Source of the DNA: Metamycoplasma phocicerebrale
Lineage (GTDB): Bacteria; Bacillota_I; Bacilli_A; Mycoplasmatales; Metamycoplasmataceae
Assembly (NCBI RefSeq): GCF_003383595.3
Contig: NZ_CP033058.2
Coordinates: 676,801 to 740,800 of the forward strand
DNA: 64,000 nucleotides
Direction of reading: 5' to 3'
Shown here piece by piece: positions 34,422-47,122 of this stretch. Every line of letters starts with the position of its first letter. Positions within the stretch are counted from its first letter, which is position 1. A program made the position numbers and the translations under genes. The notes beneath the pieces were generated by a model, which had not been told where the DNA came from, searched no databases, and saw nothing but the letters and a program-made list of their open reading frames with translations.

Positions 34422-34572
34422 GTAATTATTATAAATTAATAATTTTTAATAAATGTTATTTTGTTTTTTAGTTTTTATAATCTACTTAGTAAAGTTTAAA
34501 ACTAATATATTTTATATATAATACATTTTTATAGTTTATAATTAATAATACTTTATGCATAAGCATATATGA

Positions 34573-35898
34573 ATGGAGAAGATTTTAGAAATGGATGTAT
34601 CGCTCGCTATCAATTATGATTCAGGCACAACAGTAACTATTACGCAAACACCTGTTTGGCAAACTGTAATTTATTCAATACTATTATTATTTTTATTAAT
34701 TTGTTCAGGTATTTTTTCAGCCTCAGAAACAGCTTATACTTCTTTATCAAAAGCAAAAATAGAAACTTTAGTTGAAAAAAAAGTAAGAGGTGCTAAAGCT
34801 ATTTTAAAACAACATCAATTTTTTAATAGAACTTTAGGAACAATATTAATTGCAAATAATTTAGTTAATATTGGAGCCTCTACATTGTTAGTTTTTTTAC
34901 TAACAAATGCTTTTGGTCCGGAAAAAACAGGTTTAGCTTCCTTAATTTCTACTATTGTTATGACACCAATAATAGTTTTATTTGCTGAAATTATACCTAA
35001 ATTATTAGCCAAATCTAGACCAGAAAAAACTGTGAGGGCTTACTATTGATTTATTGAAATGTTGTATTGGTTATTTATTCCAATTACTTATCCTATTTCA
35101 AAAATTGGTAAAAAAATTTATATTACCAACACCGAAGAAGAAGTAAAAAGTTTATTAAATATAGCTCATGATGAAGGAGTTTTAGAAACTAATGAATCAA
35201 TAATGGCTCAAAATGTATTAGATTTAGATTCAACAAAAGTTTCACAGCATTACATTAAGTTAAAAAATGTTGATTATATTAATTGAAAATCAACAATGAA
35301 AGAAACTCTTAATATGTTTAAAGAAACAAATTATTCGAGAATTCCAGTAGAAAAAGATGGCGACCTTATAGGAATTATTTTATTAAAAGATATTTTCTTT
35401 TTATCCAGAGGCAATATTATGAACTATGTTAAGACAGTTCCTAATGTTTCAGCACATTCTTTATTATCAGTAGCTCTTGAAAAAATGCGTCAAGCAAGAG
35501 CACAAATGGCTTTTGTTACAGAAAATAATAATGATGATAAGGCAATAGGTATTATAACTATTGAAGATATTCTTGAAGAAGTTGTTGGCGAAATATATGA
35601 CGAGTACGATGATGACGAACAAATTTATGAAATAAGCCTTGAAAGGTCTGAAGCTAAGGGAACAGTTTTAATGAAAACTTTGTGAAAACAATTGGAATTA
35701 GAAGACTATTTAGAAGAATATACATTAAGCGATAAAGAAAAAAATCAAACTCTTTCAGAATGATTGGAATTTAAAATGAATCATACATTGCGTAAAAACG
35801 CAAAATTTACTTTAAACAACAAAATTACTTTTAAAGTTATTTCTAAAAAAACCAAAGATAAAAAGTACGATTATATAGAAATAGATTGAAGCAAATAA
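34573..35898 (+). CDS. CNNM/CBS-domain transporter (HlyC/CorC family)
   Basis: This 441-residue membrane protein belongs to the CNNM/HlyC/CorC family, linked to Mg2+ (and Co2+) transport. An N-terminal CNNM domain begins with LLLFLLICSGIFSASETAYT (the SASETA signature) and has about three to four membrane helices. It is followed by a CBS pair (YSRIPVEKDGDLIGIILLKD; MAFVTENNNDDKAIGIITIE, then DILEEVVGEIYDEYD) and a C-terminal CorC-type domain. Older names call it a haemolysin. The start at 34573 is chosen for frame; 34591 is a plausible alternative. The downstream terminator is shared with adh. Confidence 0.9.
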
Positions 35899-35900
35899 TT

Positions 35901-35930
35901 AAAAAATGCCTAAAATAAAGGCATTTTTAT
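35901..35930. terminator. Bidirectional terminator between the CNNM gene and adh
   Basis: AAAAATGCCT and AGGCATTTTT pair around AAAATA; A and T runs on both sides suit both convergent genes. Confidence 0.85.
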
Positions 35931-36979
35931 TTTTTTCTAAAATCTATTACTGCTCTTCCTACAAACTCACCTTTTTCAAGTTTTTTAAAAATTTCTGAAA
36001 CTTCTTCTAATTTAATTATTTTTGTTATTTCTGATTTTACTTTTCCTTCAGCGGCAAATAATAGAGCTTCTTGAAGATCTTGTCTAGTTCCAACAATAGA
36101 ACCCACAATCTCTCTTTCATTTAAAACGGTTTTAAAAATAGAAATTGAAAATTCATCCTTACCGTTTTCATCCTTTGATGGTAAACCTACAAGAACTTGC
36201 CTGCCACCTTTTCGTAAAATATTCATAGCCTGATAAGCGGCCTTTGATGCTACTGAGGTATTAATGATAGCATGAACACCGCCTTTTGTATATTTAATAA
36301 TATCTTCAATAAAATTGGAATTTTCTAAAGAATTATAAGCTTTTATAGCGCCTGATTTAAGGGCTAATTCAACTTTATCATTTGATATATCTATTCCGAT
36401 TGGTTTATATCCCATTGCCTTTGCATATTGAATAGCAAGTTGTCCTAAACCACCTATTCCAATAACTGCGCAATATTGATTCGCAATTAAATTCGCTTTT
36501 TTAATTGCTTTGTATGTTGTTACACCAGCACAAATGATTGGTGCTCCAGAAATAATGTCTAAATTTTCTGGAATAATTGCTACAAAATCTTCATGACCTA
36601 TAGCATATTCTGCGAAAGAACCGTCTTTTGTGTATGCAGTCATATTTTGATTTTCGCAAAGAGTTTCCCTCCCCTTTAAACAATATTCACAATGTCCGCA
36701 AGCATCATGTAATCAAGCCAATCCAACCCTATCACCTATTTTTAATCTAGTGCATCCCTTTCCAAGTTTTGCAACTATTCCTATTCCTTCATGCCCTGGA
36801 GTCAAAGGATATTTTGGTTTTATTAATCAATCATTATTTGCAGCATGCAAATCAGTGTGGCAAACTCCTGATGCTTCCATTTTAATTAATACTTCTTTAT
36901 ATTTTGGTTCAGGAATATTTATTTCCTTTATACTTCATTTTTTAGGGCTTTCTACAACAAAAGCTTTCATTTTTTCCAT
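35927..36979 (-). CDS. Zinc-dependent alcohol dehydrogenase
   Basis: This 350-residue medium-chain NAD(P)-dependent dehydrogenase interconverts alcohols and aldehydes. Catalytic zinc ligands are visible in [13 protein letters not shown] (Cys ~37) and GHEGIGIV (His ~60). The structural-zinc Cys4 loop is [15 protein letters not shown] (~93-107), and the Rossmann motif is [20 protein letters not shown] (~167-186). The form is close to bacterial AdhP/AdhA enzymes. The start at 36979 has AAAGGAG upstream; MKAF three codons later is the alternative. Several TGA Trp codons in the N-terminal half. Confidence 0.93.
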
Positions 36980-37050
36980 TTATTTTTACTCCTTTAATAT
37001 TTATACTTTTAATTTTATAGATTTTTTTAAATAGTAAAAAAATATAAATA

Positions 37051-37072
37051 AAAAAAGAGAACAAAGTCTCTT
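37051..37072 (-). terminator. Terminator of the ABC-F gene
   Basis: On the minus strand AAGAGA pairs with TCTCTT around six bases, followed by TTTTTTTAT. Confidence 0.6.
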
Positions 37073-37097
37073 ATTATCTTATTAAAATTAGTATTAA

Positions 37098-38711
<1,614 letters not shown>

Positions 38712-39020
38712 TTTAATACTCCCCCTTGTTAATTACATTATAGTTATTAATTATAACTAAAAAAGTAAAAACAACATATTAAAGTCTACAATTTAATTAA
38801 TAGTAAATTAGATTAATTTAAGAATAAGAATATTAATTAACAAAATTCTAAATGTCTTTTTGTATTAATAATTAAAATGAAATTTTAAGGCTTTGTATAA
38901 AATTTACAAATCATGTGTTATTTTTGTCACAAATCATGTGTTATTTTTGTCACAAATCATATCTTATTGTATAATTTTAAAATAAATATCTAAGATTTAT
39001 ATAAAAGATAAGGAATGATA
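38712..39020 (+). promoter_or_regulatory. Intergenic region with a consensus promoter for the AAA/DUF4143 ATPase
   Basis: This 309-base divergent spacer has no ORF. A strong promoter, TTGTCA (38948-38953), 17 bases, TATAAT (38971-38976), lies 45 bases ahead of the ATPase start. The -35 sits inside a 23-bp tandem repeat listed separately. The ABC-F promoter must lie in the left part. Confidence 0.7.
38907..38964 (+). repeat. Tandem 23-bp repeat overlapping the -35 region
   Basis: ACAAATCATGTGTTATTTTT plus GTC occurs at 38907-38929 and again, identical, at 38930-38952; a third, partial copy (ACAAATCAT then diverging) starts at 38953. Each full unit ends in TTTGTC, so with the next unit's first base it provides a TTGTCA -35 element. 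Unit length is about two helical turns. Confidence 0.9.
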
Positions 39021-40301
39021 ATGGCTTATAGAAAACGTGTGTCAGAAAAAATATTAGAAGACCTTTTAAAAATAAGTGGAGGTATTCTTATAACTGGAGC
39101 TAAAGGTGTTGGAAAAACTGAAACAGCTTCTTTTTTATCAAAAACAAAGTATTTTTTAAGTGACCCTAACGAAAAAAATAATGTTGAAGAATTACTAGTA
39201 TTAGATAAAAGTCAAATATTTAATACTGATAAACCAATTTTGTTTGATGAATGACAAGATCTTCCCCAATTATGAGATTATTTAAGAAATGAAATTGATA
39301 AAAATAAATATAAAGGTGCGTTTATATTAACGGGCTCTTCTACTCCAAAAAATATTGACAAAATTATGCATTCAGGTATTGGTAGAATTAATAGATTTGT
39401 TCTTCGCACAATGAGTTTATGAGAGCAAAAAAAATCTTCTGGACGAATTTCTTTAGAATCTCTATTTTATAATGAAAATAAAGAATTATTTTATTATAAA
39501 AATGATGTAAATATAAAAAACGTTATTTCTGATGTTTGCGAAGGGGGTTGACCTGCAACATTAGATATGAACTCAAAAGAAAAAATAAATTATGTTTATG
39601 AATATTATAATAATTTAATAAAGTATGACATTAATTATTTTGTTTCAAAAAATTTGAATACTAATTATGTAAGTGCAATAATGAAATCTTATTCTAGAAA
39701 TATAGGATCTCAATCGTCAAAAAATGTTTTAATTAATGATGTTTCAGAAAATAATAGTATAAAAATATCAGAGTCAACTGTTTTTGACTATTTGTCTTAT
39801 TTAAAAAATTTATTTATCATTGAAGAATTAGAATCGTGGACTTCGATTAAAATAAGATCTAAAAGCATTATAAGAACAAGTCCTACAAAATATTTTGTTG
39901 ATCCTTCTATAGCTGTTGCAGCTCTTAATTTAAATGAAGAGTTGTTGCTACAAAATCTTAATACTTTAGGGTTTTTATTTGAAAACTTATGTATTAGAGA
40001 TTTAAGGGTATATGCTCAAAGTATAAATGGAGAAGTTTTTAAATATAAAGATTCAAATGGATTAGAAATTGATGCCGCCATCTCTTTGAGAAATGGTAAA
40101 TGAGGACTTGTAGAAATTAAACTTTCAGATAGTGAAAAAAATATTGAACAAGCAAAAGAATCTTTAAATAAAGTTAAAAATAATATTAAAGTTGAAAATA
40201 GCATAGAACCATCTTTTTTGATGATTTTAGTTGGTGTGGGTAACACTAGAAAAACTAGTGATGGATTTTATATAGTTAATATTAAAGATTTAAAAAATTA
40301 A
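39021..40301 (+). CDS. AAA (AAA_14) ATPase with C-terminal DUF4143
   Basis: This 426-residue ATPase of unknown role has Walker A ILITGAKGVGKTETA (~20-34), Walker B PILFDEWQDLPQLWD, sensor GAFILTGSSTP, then the DUF4143 region with SESTVFDYLSYLKNLFIIEE and a nuclease-like end, NGLEIDAAISLRNGKWGLVE followed by IKLS. The latter resembles the PD-(D/E)xK-like 'EIDFVV...EVK' of this class. Many such genes are horizontally mobile. Start at 39021 (ATGGCT) is preferred to 39015 because the AAGGA Shine-Dalgarno would abut the earlier ATG. Confidence 0.88.
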
Positions 40302-40591
40302 AAAGAAATTTATTATGAAAAAAACAGAATTAAATTTATATATCTATAGCGATAAAAATAAAAAAAGTATTTTGGAAGCAAAGTTTGGCCTATATTTTTT
40401 TAAAAAGCAATACAGTGAAAAACAATAATTTAAAATGAAATTTGCAACTATAGAAAGAGGTAAAAAAATATATTTTGCATTTTTAAATAATATTAACTAA
40501 TAAATTTTAATAAAAAATATTTTCTATTGAATTTTAAGGTAAAGAAGTTTATAATTTATAAACATTTAAAATAAATTTTAAGGAAGATCTA
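40302..40591 (+). promoter_or_regulatory. Spacer with promoter for the F1-like ATPase genes and two tiny ORFs
   Basis: TTGAAT (40527-40532), 17 bases, TATAAT (40550-40555) makes a good promoter 37 bases ahead of the 160-residue gene. Two very short ORFs, at 40315-40428 (37 residues, MKKTELNLYIYSDKNKKS...) and 40436-40501 (21 residues), fill part of the gap. They have weak Shine-Dalgarno sequences and no recognisable similarity and may be decayed coding sequence. Confidence 0.55.
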
Positions 40592-41074
40592 ATGCTTAAA
40601 AACACTGATTTAGAATTAAAATCAAATAAAGACGATATTTTATTTTGATTAGAAAAAAAATTAACGAAAGGCAACTTTATTAATTTTGATAAATTATTAT
40701 CTACTGTCTTGTTAACTAATTCTTTAACAAAAGATAATAAAGATTTTGTTTCTTTTTTGAATAAAATTAATAATGCTTTAAAAAATTTTGAAAAAATAGA
40801 TTTTATAAATTTCGCAATTGATTTTCAAAATGATAAGAAATTTAGTATTAGCAAAAAAGTCCCTGTTATTAATTTTAATTTAAAAAATGTTTTATCAACT
40901 ACTGGTTTTGAAAATTTTTATAATTTAGAAATTGACAATTTATTAGAAAATTATTATGTTGAATTTTTACCAAATATAGTTTTATATAAAACCAAAGATT
41001 CTAGTAATTTTAGAATATATATTATGTCAAGCTATTTTAAAAATATGGTTAAAGGAGAAAAAAATGCCAACTAA
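40592..41074 (+). CDS. Protein of unknown function, first gene of the F1-like ATPase cluster
   Basis: This 160-residue protein starts MLKNTDLELKSNKDDILFWL after AAGGAAG. It is Asn/Lys/Phe-rich, soluble, with predicted helices first and strands later; no motif is recognised. It overlaps the alpha-like gene by 11 bases, so translation is coupled and its product probably works with the ATPase. In fuller mollicute F1-like clusters an epsilon-like or accessory subunit lies near this position. That assignment is a guess. Confidence 0.75.
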
Positions 41075-42611
41075 AAAGAATACACAATCAATAAAAGAAC
41101 CTAGAATTGTTTCTATTTTTGGATATATTGTAGAAGTTGTGGGTGAATTTACTTACGAACAAGGCCAACAATTTGTATGTACAAGAGATTCATCTATTAA
41201 AATGATATTAATAAACTGTACTTTGGATAGAGCATTTTTATTGGCTAATAATGATAATAAAGAATTAAAAATTAATGACACAATTAAAGCTATCGAAAGA
41301 AGCGATGTTTATAGTTCAAATGAACATTTTGGGAAAGTAATAGATATTTTTGGAAATGCTATTTTGCCTGAATATCAAGAAATAAAAATAAATTCTAAAG
41401 ACCCTCATAGTCCTATTTTTAAATTAGCTCATGATTTAATGACTGTTAAAATGTTAAATGAACAATTGTACACAGGTTTTACTTCAATAGATTTATTGAT
41501 ACCTATTGGTAAAGGGCAACGTGAATTAATTATTGGTGATAGACAAACAGGAAAAACACACATAGCAATCAATGTTATTCTTAATCAAGCGAAGACGAAT
41601 ACTAAATGTATATATGTTGCAATAGGCCAAAAGAAAGAAAGTATTTCAAAAATTTATAACACTTTAAAAGAACATGATGCTTTAAAAAATACAATAATTA
41701 TAGATGCTCCTGCAACAAGTGCATATGAACAATATTTAGCGCCTTACGTAGGAATGGCTCATGCAGAAAACATTTCCTTAAAAGAAGATGTGGTTATTAT
41801 TTTTGATGATTTAACTAAGCACGCTAATATAATTCGTGAAATTGCTTTATTAACTGATAAGCCAGTTGGCAAAGAAGCAATGCCTGGAGATATATTTTTC
41901 GCGCATTCACAATTATTAGAAAGAGCTGGATCATTTGTTAATAAAAAAACAATTACAGCTTTGCCAATAATACAAACAATAGATGGTGATATTACATCTT
42001 TAATTTCTTCTAATGTTATTTCTATTACGGATGGTCAAATAGTAACTAGTGCTAGTTTATTCTCACAAGGTATATTGCCAGCTGTTAATATTAATCTTTC
42101 AGTATCAAGAACTGGTTCTTCTGTTCAAAATAGAATAATGTCAAAAGTTGCTTCTGAAGTAGGAAAAACTTTTAGACAATATAAAAGACATTTAAAATTA
42201 GCAATGTTAGATTATGAATTAAACAAAGAAACTTCAGAACTTTTATATAAGGGAAAAATGATTGATAAAATGTTTATTCAAAAAGGGCATTCTTTATATT
42301 CAAATAAATTTGTTTTATTAATGTCAAAATTAATTTCTTGAAAAATTTTAAAAGGAATTAAAAATGAACAAAAAGCTTTAGAATTTATAAATACTTTAAT
42401 TGATACAAATGAAGAAGCTAAAAAAGTTTATAACACAATTCAAACTAGCGATAATTATGATGATGATTTAATTAAAGACTTTTTTGCTTATGCATTGCAA
42501 CAATATTCAGATTATTTAAATTTAGGTTGAAAAACTGATTATGAACATGAATTTGTTGAATTTAATAATTCTTATTTAGAAAAAATAGCAAAAATGTTAG
42601 GGGATAAATAA
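41064..42611 (+). CDS. F1-like ATPase alpha-type subunit
   Basis: This 515-residue protein is an F1 alpha homologue: P-loop IIGDRQTGKTHIAINVI (about 155-170), ATSAYEQYLAPYVGMAHAE, VVIIFDDLTKHANIIREIAL, PGDIFFAHSQLLERAG and the arginine-finger region LSVSRTGSSVQNR. It is closer to F1 alpha than to Rho or V-type B. It is more divergent than the usual mycoplasma AtpA and is followed by a beta-like gene with no gamma, delta, epsilon, a, b or c gene nearby. That fits the 'F1-like X0' ATPases of mollicutes rather than the housekeeping operon. Its stop overlaps the next start (TAATG). Confidence 0.9.
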
Positions 42612-43987
42612 TGGGTAAAATTATAAAATTATGATCTGATATAGTTGAAATTAAATTTCCTAAAAATGGTTTGCCCTCAGTTAATCATTTATTAACTACA
42701 AATAAAGGAAAAACATTTTTATTAGTTAAAAGAATAATAGACGAAGAAACAGTAAGAGCAATAATTATTTATGCATCTAAAGAAATAACAATGGAAGATG
42801 AAATAGTTAATACTAAAAAAAGTTTTATGGTTCCTGTTGGTCTGAACTCTAAAAATAATATTTATTCTTTTGAAGGTAAACCACTTTTAGAAAATAGATT
42901 AACTATGCCAAATTATGTAGAAATGAACTCTACAATTAATAAAGATCGTTACCTAGATAATAAATTAGAAATTATTGAAACTGGTATTAAGGCAATCGAC
43001 TTTTTTATACCTATTATAAAAGGTTATAAATTAGGTATTTTTGGAGGAGCCGGTGTTGGTAAAACAGTTTTAATGAAGGAAATAATTTTCAACATTAATA
43101 AAGAATCTAAAAAAACTTCAAATGTTTTTATAGGTTCTGGAGAACGTTCTCGTGAAGCTATTGAATTATTTAATGAATTAGAATCTTCAAAATTAATGAA
43201 AAACTCAGTTATGTATATTTCTAAAATGAACGAATCTCCTGGAGCTAGAATGTCAATAGTTCCTATTGGTATTACAGCTGCAGAATATTTAAGAGATAAA
43301 GATAAAGAAGACGTTTTATTATTTATTGATAACATTTATCGTTTTGTGCAAGCTGAAAATGAAGTAAGTGCCTCTTTAGGCAAAAAGCCTTCAGTAGGAG
43401 GATATCAATCCACTCTTGAAAGCGATATTGCTAATGTTGAAAATAGATTGTATAAAAATAAAAATGGATCAATTACTTCTTTTCAAACTATCTTTTTACC
43501 AATGGATGATTTGAGCGATCCTTCAGCAGTTGCAGTTTTTAATCATTTGGATGGTAATTTAGTTTTATCTCGTAATCAAACAGCTAAAAATATTTTTCCC
43601 GCTTTTGATCCTTTGGCTAGTTCATCTAATTCTGTTGATGAAAAAATTATAGGAAAAAAACATTTTGAAGCTATCATAGAAACTAAAAGAATTCTAAAAG
43701 CATATAAAGATTTAGAAGATGTTATTATGATTTTAGGTTTTGATGAATTAGATGACCAAAGTAAGAATACAGTTAAAAAAGCTTTGCAATTAGAAAACTT
43801 TTTCACTCAAAATTTCTTTATGACTGAGCATTTTACTAAAAACCCTGGAGTTTATGTATCTTTAGAAGATACTGTAAAATCAGTTCAAAGAATTTTGGAT
43901 GGAAAATATTTAAAACAAAGCCCTGAAATTTTTGCATATGTAGGTTCAAATTTAAAAATACCTACAGACGAAGAATTAGGTTTATAA
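42611..43987 (+). CDS. F1-like ATPase beta-type (catalytic) subunit
   Basis: This 458-residue protein has an intact catalytic set: Walker A FGGAGVGKTVLMKE (about 145-158), the catalytic Glu region SGERSREAIELFNELE, and LLFIDNIYRFVQAENEVSA. The segment that is DELSEED in F1 beta reads GFDELDDQSKNTV, so the loop contacting gamma has diverged. Length is close to AtpD (~465). ATP hydrolysis is likely; what the hexamer drives is unknown. Immediately downstream is a terminator, closing a three-gene operon. Confidence 0.9.
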
Positions 43988-43989
43988 AT

Positions 43990-44010
43990 AAATGCCTATG
44001 GCATTTTTTT
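43990..44010 (+). terminator. Terminator after the F1-like beta gene
   Basis: AAATGCC-TAT-GGCATTT stem followed by TTTT. Confidence 0.75.
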
Positions 44011-44070
44011 ATTATCATTTTTAAATATTGAAATAAGGTAAAATATTAATACATTAAAGAAAGAGGAGCG

Positions 44071-46464
44071 ATGAAATTAAATAATAAAAATAAATATGAT
44101 GAAATTAAATACTTTGAATCGATGGACAAATGATTTAGGGCAGCCAATTATTTGAGTGTAGCTCAAATATACCTAAGAGACAACCCATTATTACAAAAAC
44201 CATTAAGTGCTAATGATATAAAACTATATCCAATTGGGCATTGAGGAACAATACCGGGACAAAATTTTATTTATGTACATTTAAATAGAGTTATTAATAA
44301 ATATGATTTAAATATGTTTTATATAGAAGGACCTGGTCATGGGGGTCAGGTTATGATATCTAATTCATATTTAGATGGGTCATATACTGAAATTTATCCT
44401 GAAATTACTGAAAATGTTGAAGGTTTGCAAAAAATGTGTAAAAGGTTTTCATTTCCTGGAGGTACAGCAAGTCATGCCGCGCCAGAAAGCCCAGGCTCTA
44501 TTCACGAAGGAGGAGAATTAGGGTATTCATTGTCTCATGCTACAGGAGCAATTTTAGATAACCCTGATGTTATTGCTGCAACTATAATAGGAGATGGAGA
44601 AGCAGAAACTGGTCCATTGTGTGCTGGTTGATTTTCTAATTCTTTTATTAATCCTGTAAATGATGGAGTAATTTTGCCTATATTACATCTAAATGGAGGT
44701 AAAATTTCTAACCCAACTTTATTATCAAGAAAACCTGAATCAGAAATAAAAGAATATTTTAAAGGTATGGGTTGAGATCCGATCGTGTTTAATTGGTCTT
44801 CTAAAAAAAATAATATTGAAATACATAAAGAAATGGCTTTATTAATGGATGAAGCAATAGAAAAAATAATTAATATTAAAAAAGAAGCAAAAAAAATGGG
44901 TGCATCCAAAGCAAAAAGACCTAATTGACCAGTTTTAATTGTTAGAACTCCAAAGGGTTGAACTTGCCCAAAAGAGTGAGACGAAAATGCTATAGAAGGT
45001 AGTTTTAGGGCTCATCAGGTGCCATTGCCAGTTAGTGCCTTTAAAACAGAACATATTAAAGAATTAGAAAAATGACTTAAATCATATAAACCTCAGGAAT
45101 TGTTTGACCAAGACGGAAAAATAATTGAAGAAATTAGATCATTGGCTCCAAAAGGCGATTCTAGAATGGCAACAAATCCAATTACTAATGGAGGAATAAA
45201 TTCTAAAGTATTAGATTTAAGTTCTTGAGAAAAATTTGCTTTAAATATTGATTATCCTGGTTCTAAAAAAGCCCAAGATATGGTGGAATTAGGAAAATAT
45301 ATGGCCGATACTATTATTAGAAACCCCAAAAACTTTAGAGTTTTTGGGCCTGATGAAACTAAATCAAATAGGTTATTTGCTTTATTTGATGTTACTAAAA
45401 GACAATGATTGGAAAATGCTTCAGAAATTTATGATGAATGAGTAGCTCCAGAAGGAAGAATTATAGATTCACAATTAAGTGAACATCAAGCAGAAGGTTT
45501 TTTAGAAGGTTATGTATTAACAGGGCGTCATGGTTTTTTTGCTTCTTATGAATCATTTTTGAGAGTTGTGGATTCGATGTTAACTCAACACATGAAATGA
45601 GTGAAAAAGTCACTAGAATTGCCTTGAAGAAAAGATTATCCATCTTTAAATATAATAGCAACATCTACCGCTTTTCAACAAGACCATAATGGATATACTC
45701 ACCAGGACCCAGGGCTTTTGGGTCATTTAGCAGATAAAAGACCAGAATTAATTAGAGAATATTTACCTGCTGATGCTAACACATTATTAGCAGTAATGGA
45801 AAAATCTTTAAAAGATAGAAATGTAATTAATTTAATAGTTGCATCAAAACAACCTAGAGAACAATTTTTTACCAAAAACGAAGCTAAAGAATTAGTTGAG
45901 AAAGGATATAAAATTATAGATTGAGCTTCTAATGTTAATAAAAAAGAAGAACCTGAAATTGTATTTGTTTCTTCTGGCGTAGAACCTAATTTAGAATCAC
46001 TTGCTGCCATTTCTATAATTAATAAATATTTTCCTAAATTGAAGATTAGATATGTAAATGTTGTTGATTTATTAAAATTAAGAGTTCCTAAAATTGATTC
46101 TCGTGGATTAAGTCAAGAAGAATTTGATGCAGTATTTACAAAAGATAAACCAATAGTTTTTGCTTTCCATGGCTATGAAGGATTAATAAGAGATATATTT
46201 TTCGGTAGAAATAATCATAATTTAGTAATACATGGATATAGAGAAAATGGTGATATAACAACCAGTTTTGATATAAGGCAATTAAGCCACATGGATAGAT
46301 ATCACATTGCTAAAAATGCTATAGCTAAATTATTTGGTAAACAAGAACAACAATTTTTAGACTTAATGGATAAAAAATTAGAAGAACATACTCAATATAT
46401 ACGTGAATATGGTTATGATATGCCTGAAGTTGTTGAATGAAAATGAAAAAATATCAACGAATAA
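44071..46464 (+). CDS. xfp: Phosphoketolase (xylulose-5-phosphate/fructose-6-phosphate)
   Basis: This thiamine-diphosphate enzyme splits xylulose-5-phosphate with phosphate into acetyl phosphate and glyceraldehyde-3-phosphate; acetate kinase can then make ATP. The 797-residue length is right. Signatures include [59 protein letters not shown], the ThDP motif [10 protein letters not shown] (~173), [20 protein letters not shown] and [12 protein letters not shown]. More than a dozen TGA codons are Trp. AAAGAGGAGC precedes the ATG. It probably gives a pentose or nucleoside-sugar route to ATP beside arginine catabolism. Confidence 0.97.
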
Positions 46465-46521
46465 AAAAAATTTGGTAAAATAATACCTAGTTAATTAACT
46501 TATACTATAAAGGAGCATGCT

Positions 46522-46731
46522 ATGAAAAAAGAAATTCATCCAAAATATGCTGAAATAAAAGCTACATGTTCATCATGTAATTCAGAATTTATTTTTGGTT
46601 CAACTGCTGAAAAAGTAACTTTAGATGTTTGCTCTAATTGTCATGCATTCTACACAGGAAATCGTACAGATGTTAAAGCTCGTGGTCGTGTAGAAAGATT
46701 TAATAAGATATTAGAAAAATCAAAAAAATAG
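46522..46731 (+). CDS. rpmE: 50S ribosomal protein L31 (zinc-type)
   Basis: This 69-residue protein starts [20 protein letters not shown]. Two CxxC pairs ([10 protein letters not shown] and [11 protein letters not shown]) bind zinc, identifying the C+ form of L31. An AAGGAG Shine-Dalgarno is 7 bases upstream. It is monocistronic, followed by a terminator shared with the convergent small peptide gene. Confidence 0.97.
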   Translation: MKKEIHPKYAEIKATCSSCNSEFIFGSTAEKVTLDVCSNCHAFYTGNRTDVKARGRVERFNKILEKSKK

Positions 46732-46750
46732 TTCTAATTAGCAGAAAATA

Positions 46751-46781
46751 ATAACTCAGGTTTTACCCTGAGTTTTTTATT
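46751..46781. terminator. Terminator after rpmE
   Basis: AACTCAGG pairs with CCTGAGTT around TTTTAC, followed by TTTTT; the other strand has a weaker T tract. Confidence 0.8.
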
Positions 46782-46782
46782 A

Positions 46783-47031
46783 TTAAATGCAGTAATGAAA
46801 CCCTACATTAAATCCAATAGAATTGTCTGAATCTTCTCATTTAGCGTTAAAACCATCTTTTGTTTTAATTTCTCCTTTTGAGGAACTTGCACTTCTAATT
46901 AATCCAACCGTTGAACCGACAGCAGATAACACAATAGGAAGAGCGCTTAAAATAGAACCAATAATTCCTGATATGGCCATTCCTCCTGCTAATTCATTAG
47001 CTTCATATTCACTTAATTTTTGCAATTTCAT
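46783..47031 (-). CDS. Small peptide with double-glycine leader (bacteriocin-like precursor)
   Basis: This 82-residue product begins MKLQKLSEYEANELAGG. The form (M...LSxxExxELxGG) is that of leaders cleaved after Gly-Gly by C39-peptidase ABC exporters. The predicted mature part, about 65 residues, starts with a small-residue-rich hydrophobic helix (MAISGIIGSILSALPIVLSA, with GxxxG spacing) and ends in a polar segment finishing FHYCI with its only Cys. One TGA is Trp. I chose the ATG at 47031 because GGAGG lies 5 bases ahead of it; an upstream ATG at 47046 has none. It stands alone between lspA and rpmE and no exporter gene is in the window. Confidence 0.75.
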
Positions 47032-47095
47032 ATTTACCTCCACCAATATCTATAACAAATATAAAAATTTAAATATAAAAATAAAGAAAAAATTA

Positions 47096-47122
47096 AGAAA
47101 AAAACAGCCATTAGTTTTGGCT
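47096..47122 (-). terminator. Terminator overlapping the lspA stop codon
   Basis: On the minus strand AACAGCCA pairs with TGGCTGTT with the lspA TAA inside the loop, followed by TTTTTTT. It separates lspA from the double-glycine peptide gene. Confidence 0.8.

Noticed and set aside
36940..36979. Possible frameshift at the start of the alcohol dehydrogenase gene
   Set aside because: On recounting the A run in the complementary strand the ATG at 36979 is in frame with the whole protein; the apparent shift was a reading slip.
40315..40501. Two tiny ORFs (37 and 21 codons) after the AAA/DUF4143 gene
   Set aside because: Weak initiation signals and no recognisable sequence; mentioned in the spacer entry but not called as genes.
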